From Phycisphaerae bacterium (lineage in GTDB: Bacteria > Planctomycetota > Phycisphaerae > Sedimentisphaerales > Anaerobacaceae), in NCBI GenBank assembly GCA_026386805.1, contig JAPLMX010000046.1, forward strand, positions 1 to 42,586: a DNA stretch of 42,586 nt, given 5' to 3'. Each line of letters begins with the position of its first letter. The first letter of the stretch is position 1. Made by a program: the position numbers and the translations under genes. Below, piece by piece: positions 39,988 through 42,586 of the stretch. Below the pieces are notes generated by a model that saw only the letters and a program-made list of their open reading frames with translations, did not search any database and was not told the origin of the DNA.

Positions 39988-40350
39988 TTAAGATGTCTGG
40001 AACACACGCAGCACTTCTTTTGCGTCATACAAGCAGCCAAATACTGAGACTTTCCCCTCCAACGGTGGTGCTTTGAGCAGATCAAACTTGAACTGGAACC
40101 TCAGACACTCTCTGATAGAGAGCCCCCAAGTCTGCGTGGCCTCACAGTCTGCACAATCCTGGTTGCATTTCTCCATAATAGCCACAAGTTCATCCGCACA
40201 TTCACAACAGACTGCCTCATAAGGCTCTACCGAGCTGAGTTTGCCATGTTCCGGAGATGGTATTTCCTCCGCAAGAAGCACCCAACCTTCTCCCATTTCC
40301 AGATCGTACTGTTTCCCACACCTTTCGCAAGTCCACTTCGATTCATTCAT
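39988..40350 (-). CDS. cysteine-rich zinc-ribbon-like protein inside the restriction-modification operon
   Basis: 120 residues, with GGGAG upstream of the ATG. Two metal-site halves are visible: CERC at 8-11 and CCEC at 48-51, followed by KCNQDCADCEA (62-69). The C-terminal half is mixed (FQFKFDLLKAPPLEGKVSVFG). It overlaps the MTase stop by eight bases and precedes the nuclease by 27 bases, so it is an integral part of the operon. No helix-turn-helix is visible, so it is not a classical C protein. It might be a subunit, an inhibitor or a regulator; the function is unknown. Confidence 0.75.
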   Translation of the reverse strand: MNESKWTCERCGKQYDLEMGEGWVLLAEEIPSPEHGKLSSVEPYEAVCCECADELVAIMEKCNQDCADCEATQTWGLSIRECLRFQFKFDLLKAPPLEGKVSVFGCLYDAKEVLRVFQTS

Positions 40351-41641
40351 CTTCTGTCTCCCTTCGATATCCTAAGAACTTTGACTTATGCTTGTAGTCG
40401 AGAGTTGTATCCACGTCAGCAAGCCCTTTCTTTATCAGATGGGCGTTGAGAAAAGTCTTGTTCTGCAGGTACAGGTAGCAGAGCAAGTTGTTGTCCGCAT
40501 CGTGTTTAGCCGCGTCGAATCGCAGAAAAACCTTTTGGCCACGAGTCGCGTGACGCAGGAACTCAACCGCCTTGCCGCTTGTTGCGGGCTTGCTCTTGAC
40601 TCCCAACAATCTCACAGTCAGGCCATCACCAATGACCAGACGCTCAGGAGAAACAACGTCTTTCACGCTATAGTAGCTCTCCCTCTTGGGCGCATGCCCG
40701 CTAATCCTTGAGCCGAACTGCAACTTTCGCGGGTCAACCTTCTTGTCGAACTGTACGGGGTCCTTGAATACGTACGGCAACTGATCGATCACGTGGCGAA
40801 ACTCGCTGCTCGTTTGCTTTTGTACCAGAAATTCGATGTTGTGGTCCGTGAACAGTGACCTTTTGCTGATACCCAGCTTCTCACGGATGACTGGCACAAA
40901 GTCCGCGTTGATCTCGTAACCGACCGAATTCCGTTGGAGATTCCTAGCTGCCAAGGAGGTGGTCCCACTGCCAAGAAAGGGGTCAAGAACGGTATCGCCC
41001 ACGAAGGTGAACATCCTGATTAGGCGGTGAGGGATCTCTTCGGGAAAGACTGCGAGATGCTTGTCCTGTCGCTCGCCGGGGATGTTCCAGTGGCCGGCGA
41101 AGAATTGGTTCCATTCTTCCGTGGTCAGCCGCGACTGCTCTTTGATCTCTTTGCTGACGGCCGGCCCCGTGCCGTGCTTCTTGAAGATCAGGATGAACTC
41201 GTAGTCCAGCTTGAGGATTCCATTTCTCGGGTAGGGGAACGACCCCATGATCGTTGCGCCACCGGTTGTGTTGCAAGTGGTCACTTTTTGCCAGATGACG
41301 GCTCCCATGTAGTCGAAGCCAATCGTCTCGCAGAATTTGGTGATCTCCGTTCGAATGGGGATCACCTTGTACCGCCCGTAGTAAACCGAGCGGGCAAACT
41401 GGTCGCCCACGTTCACGCACAGCCGGCAGCCCTTGGCTAAGACTCTGTGGCACTCCGACCAGACGAGGTTCAGGTGGTTGATGTAGGTCTCATAGCGGTC
41501 GTCGAAGCCGATCTGCCCGCCGTTACCGTAGTCTTTCAATTGCCAATAAGGCGGGGAGGTGACCACGAGGTGCACCGATTCATTCGGCACCTCCGCCATG
41601 CACCGCGAATCGCCGGTGATAATCTTATGATGTGTCAGCAC
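40343..41641 (-). CDS. DNA (cytosine-N4 or adenine-N6) methyltransferase fused to an SNase-like domain
   Basis: 432 residues from GTG 41641, chosen because GGGAAGG lies five bases upstream and VLTHHKIITGDSRCMAEV is a natural MTase N-terminus; the open frame continues upstream to 41854 through terminator-like DNA. Motif IV is TSPPYW (28-33), the form typical of N4-cytosine enzymes. Motif I, DPFLGSGTTSLAA, comes later (about 221-233), giving beta-class order. The C-terminal part (about 330-425) resembles a staphylococcal nuclease fold: RLVIGDGLTVRLLGV, VFLRFDAAKHDADNNLLCYLYL, TFLNAHLIKKGLADVDTT. The catalytic VDTPE segment is VKSKP, and the expected R87-type arginine is absent (NNLLCYLY), so the domain is probably a dead nuclease used for DNA or protein binding. 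It is the first gene of the cassette. Confidence 0.88.
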   Translation of the reverse strand: MLTHHKIITGDSRCMAEVPNESVHLVVTSPPYWQLKDYGNGGQIGFDDRYETYINHLNLVWSECHRVLAKGCRLCVNVGDQFARSVYYGRYKVIPIRTEITKFCETIGFDYMGAVIWQKVTTCNTTGGATIMGSFPYPRNGILKLDYEFILIFKKHGTGPAVSKEIKEQSRLTTEEWNQFFAGHWNIPGERQDKHLAVFPEEIPHRLIRMFTFVGDTVLDPFLGSGTTSLAARNLQRNSVGYEINADFVPVIREKLGISKRSLFTDHNIEFLVQKQTSSEFRHVIDQLPYVFKDPVQFDKKVDPRKLQFGSRISGHAPKRESYYSVKDVVSPERLVIGDGLTVRLLGVKSKPATSGKAVEFLRHATRGQKVFLRFDAAKHDADNNLLCYLYLQNKTFLNAHLIKKGLADVDTTLDYKHKSKFLGYRRETEDE

Positions 41642-41735
41642 GGAATCCTTCCCAAAAAGGCCAATATCCAGACCGCCCGGTTTATACTCGCTTTCGAGGG
41701 TTCTCACAAGAGCTGGGAGTGGCAGAAAGGCCAAG

Positions 41736-41762
41736 AAAGAAGGCCGGGTTTTGCGGCCCGGC
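41736..41762. terminator. weak hairpin between the methyltransferase and transposase genes
   Basis: GCCGGG (from 41743) and CCCGGC (from 41757) pair across an 8-nt loop; on the minus strand the stem is followed by CTTCTTTCTT. It lies upstream of the MTase start at 41641 and just outside the insertion sequence and could insulate the two. Confidence 0.35.
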
Positions 41763-41830
41763 GGAGGTATAACCGAACGTTGTGGCTGGACGGATGAGGA
41801 GAGCGGCGTATCCTTATGATAGGAATGGAT

Positions 41831-42586
41831 ATGGTCGACAAGGAAAGGACACACCCCATGGAACAGGGTACAGCAAAGACAGAGTATTTGTCAATCATGC
41901 CGCGAGATGTTCTGACCGACATCCTGCGGCAAGGGGCCCAACCGATGCTGGCCGCTGCCATTGAGAACGAGGTCGCCAAATACGTAGCTCGCCATGCTCC
42001 TTTGCGTAACACCGAGGGGCATCGGCTGGTGGCTCGGAACGGTTGTCTGCCAGCTCGCAAGATTCAGACGGGTCTGGGGCTCGTGGCGGTTCAACCGCCC
42101 CGGGTCAACGACCGGCGGATCGACGAAAAAGGCGAACGGGTGCGGTTCTCCAGTCAGATCCGGCCGCCTTATTTGCGGAGGACCCAAAGCCTTGATGAGC
42201 GGATCCCCTGGCTGTACCTGCGGGGCATCAGCACGGGGGATTTCACCGAGGCTCTCCCAGCCCTGTTGGGACCGCAAGCCAAAGGGCTGTCGGCCACCAA
42301 CATCGTCCGCCTCCAGGACTCCTGGCAACAGGAATGGAAGACCTGGTCGAAGCAATCTCGGGCCGAGAAGGTATACGTCTACCTGGGGGCCGATGGGATC
42401 TACTTCAACATCCGGCTGGAGGAACCGGACAACAACCGCCCGTGTATTCTCGTGCTCATGGGCGCGACGGCGGACGGCAGAAAGGAGTTGATCGCGCGCA
42501 CCGATGGCTACCGGGAATCGGCAGACTCCTGGCGCGAACTGCTGCTGGAAGTTCCGCCGCGGGGTCTGACGACGAGCCCGAAGGCA
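41831..42586 (+). mobile_element. IS256-type (mutator) insertion sequence, 5' part of transposase, cut by the window end
   Basis: The frame from ATG 41831 (AGGA upstream) is open to the last base, giving 252 residues of a protein that is usually about 400 long. IMPRDVLTDILRQGAQPML, IENEVAKYVARHAPL, GLGLVAVQPPRVNDRR, RIPWLYLRGISTGDF and YVYLGADGIYF are typical of the IS256 family; the Asp of LGADGIYF is the first member of the DDE triad. The second Asp and the Glu lie beyond the window. A second in-frame ATG is at 41858. The left terminal inverted repeat could not be fixed. Confidence 0.88.

Overview
The window (about 60% GC by eye) looks like the chromosome of an anaerobic polysaccharide-degrading planctomycete, most probably of the class Phycisphaerae. 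This is inferred from the gene mix: ECF sigma factors paired with membrane-anchored LolA-like anti-sigma proteins, a PEP-CTERM protein with a VPAPGA tail, CotH/lamin-tail and DUF1349-type secreted proteins, secreted polysaccharide lyases, and many short palindromic intergenic repeats. No rRNA, tRNA or CRISPR was seen.

Layout. 1-1290: 5'-truncated secreted DUF1349-like gene with its terminator. 1585-4093: orphan GspE/PilB-type ATPase, divergent from two small winged-helix proteins, with a perfect 16-bp palindrome between them. 4122-6301: padR-secreted protein operon and a DUF3795 protein. 6368-10879: 1503-residue exported protein joining a lectin-like domain, a parallel beta-helix and about 13 ankyrin repeats. 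10880-12103: repeat-rich noncoding DNA with a good promoter. 12104-22835: four sigma/anti-sigma pairs, interrupted by a reverse-strand pectate lyase and a decayed anti-sigma tail. 22894-24000: remnants of an HNH nuclease and of an Eco29kI-type GIY-YIG restriction enzyme flanking a small Tat-type protein. 24227-26326: heparinase II/III-alginate lyase. 26444-27542: PEP-CTERM gene with a strong promoter and a long, apparently structured leader. 27776-30305: exported RraA-like protein followed by an exported enolase-superfamily enzyme. 30921-33707: CotH protein. 33894-34584: chimeric scar of an RHS fragment and a truncated methyltransferase. 34612-38217: purF-purM-membrane protein operon. 38654-41641: MTase, Cys-rich protein, MjaI-type restriction enzyme and rdgB, tightly coupled. 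41831-end: partial IS256-type transposase.

How the genes fit together. The lyases, the exported enolase/RraA pair, the CotH and lectin-like proteins suggest extracellular polysaccharide use, with the four sigma/anti-sigma modules as likely envelope-signal switches. The purine genes and rdgB form a housekeeping block into which a restriction-modification cassette seems to have been inserted next to an insertion sequence. The most unusual items are the m4C-type MTase fused to a nuclease-dead SNase-like domain with a Cys-rich partner and an rdgB-coupled restriction gene; the four-fold sigma/anti-sigma array, two members of which lack the usual zinc anti-sigma domain; and the exported ankyrin/beta-helix fusion.
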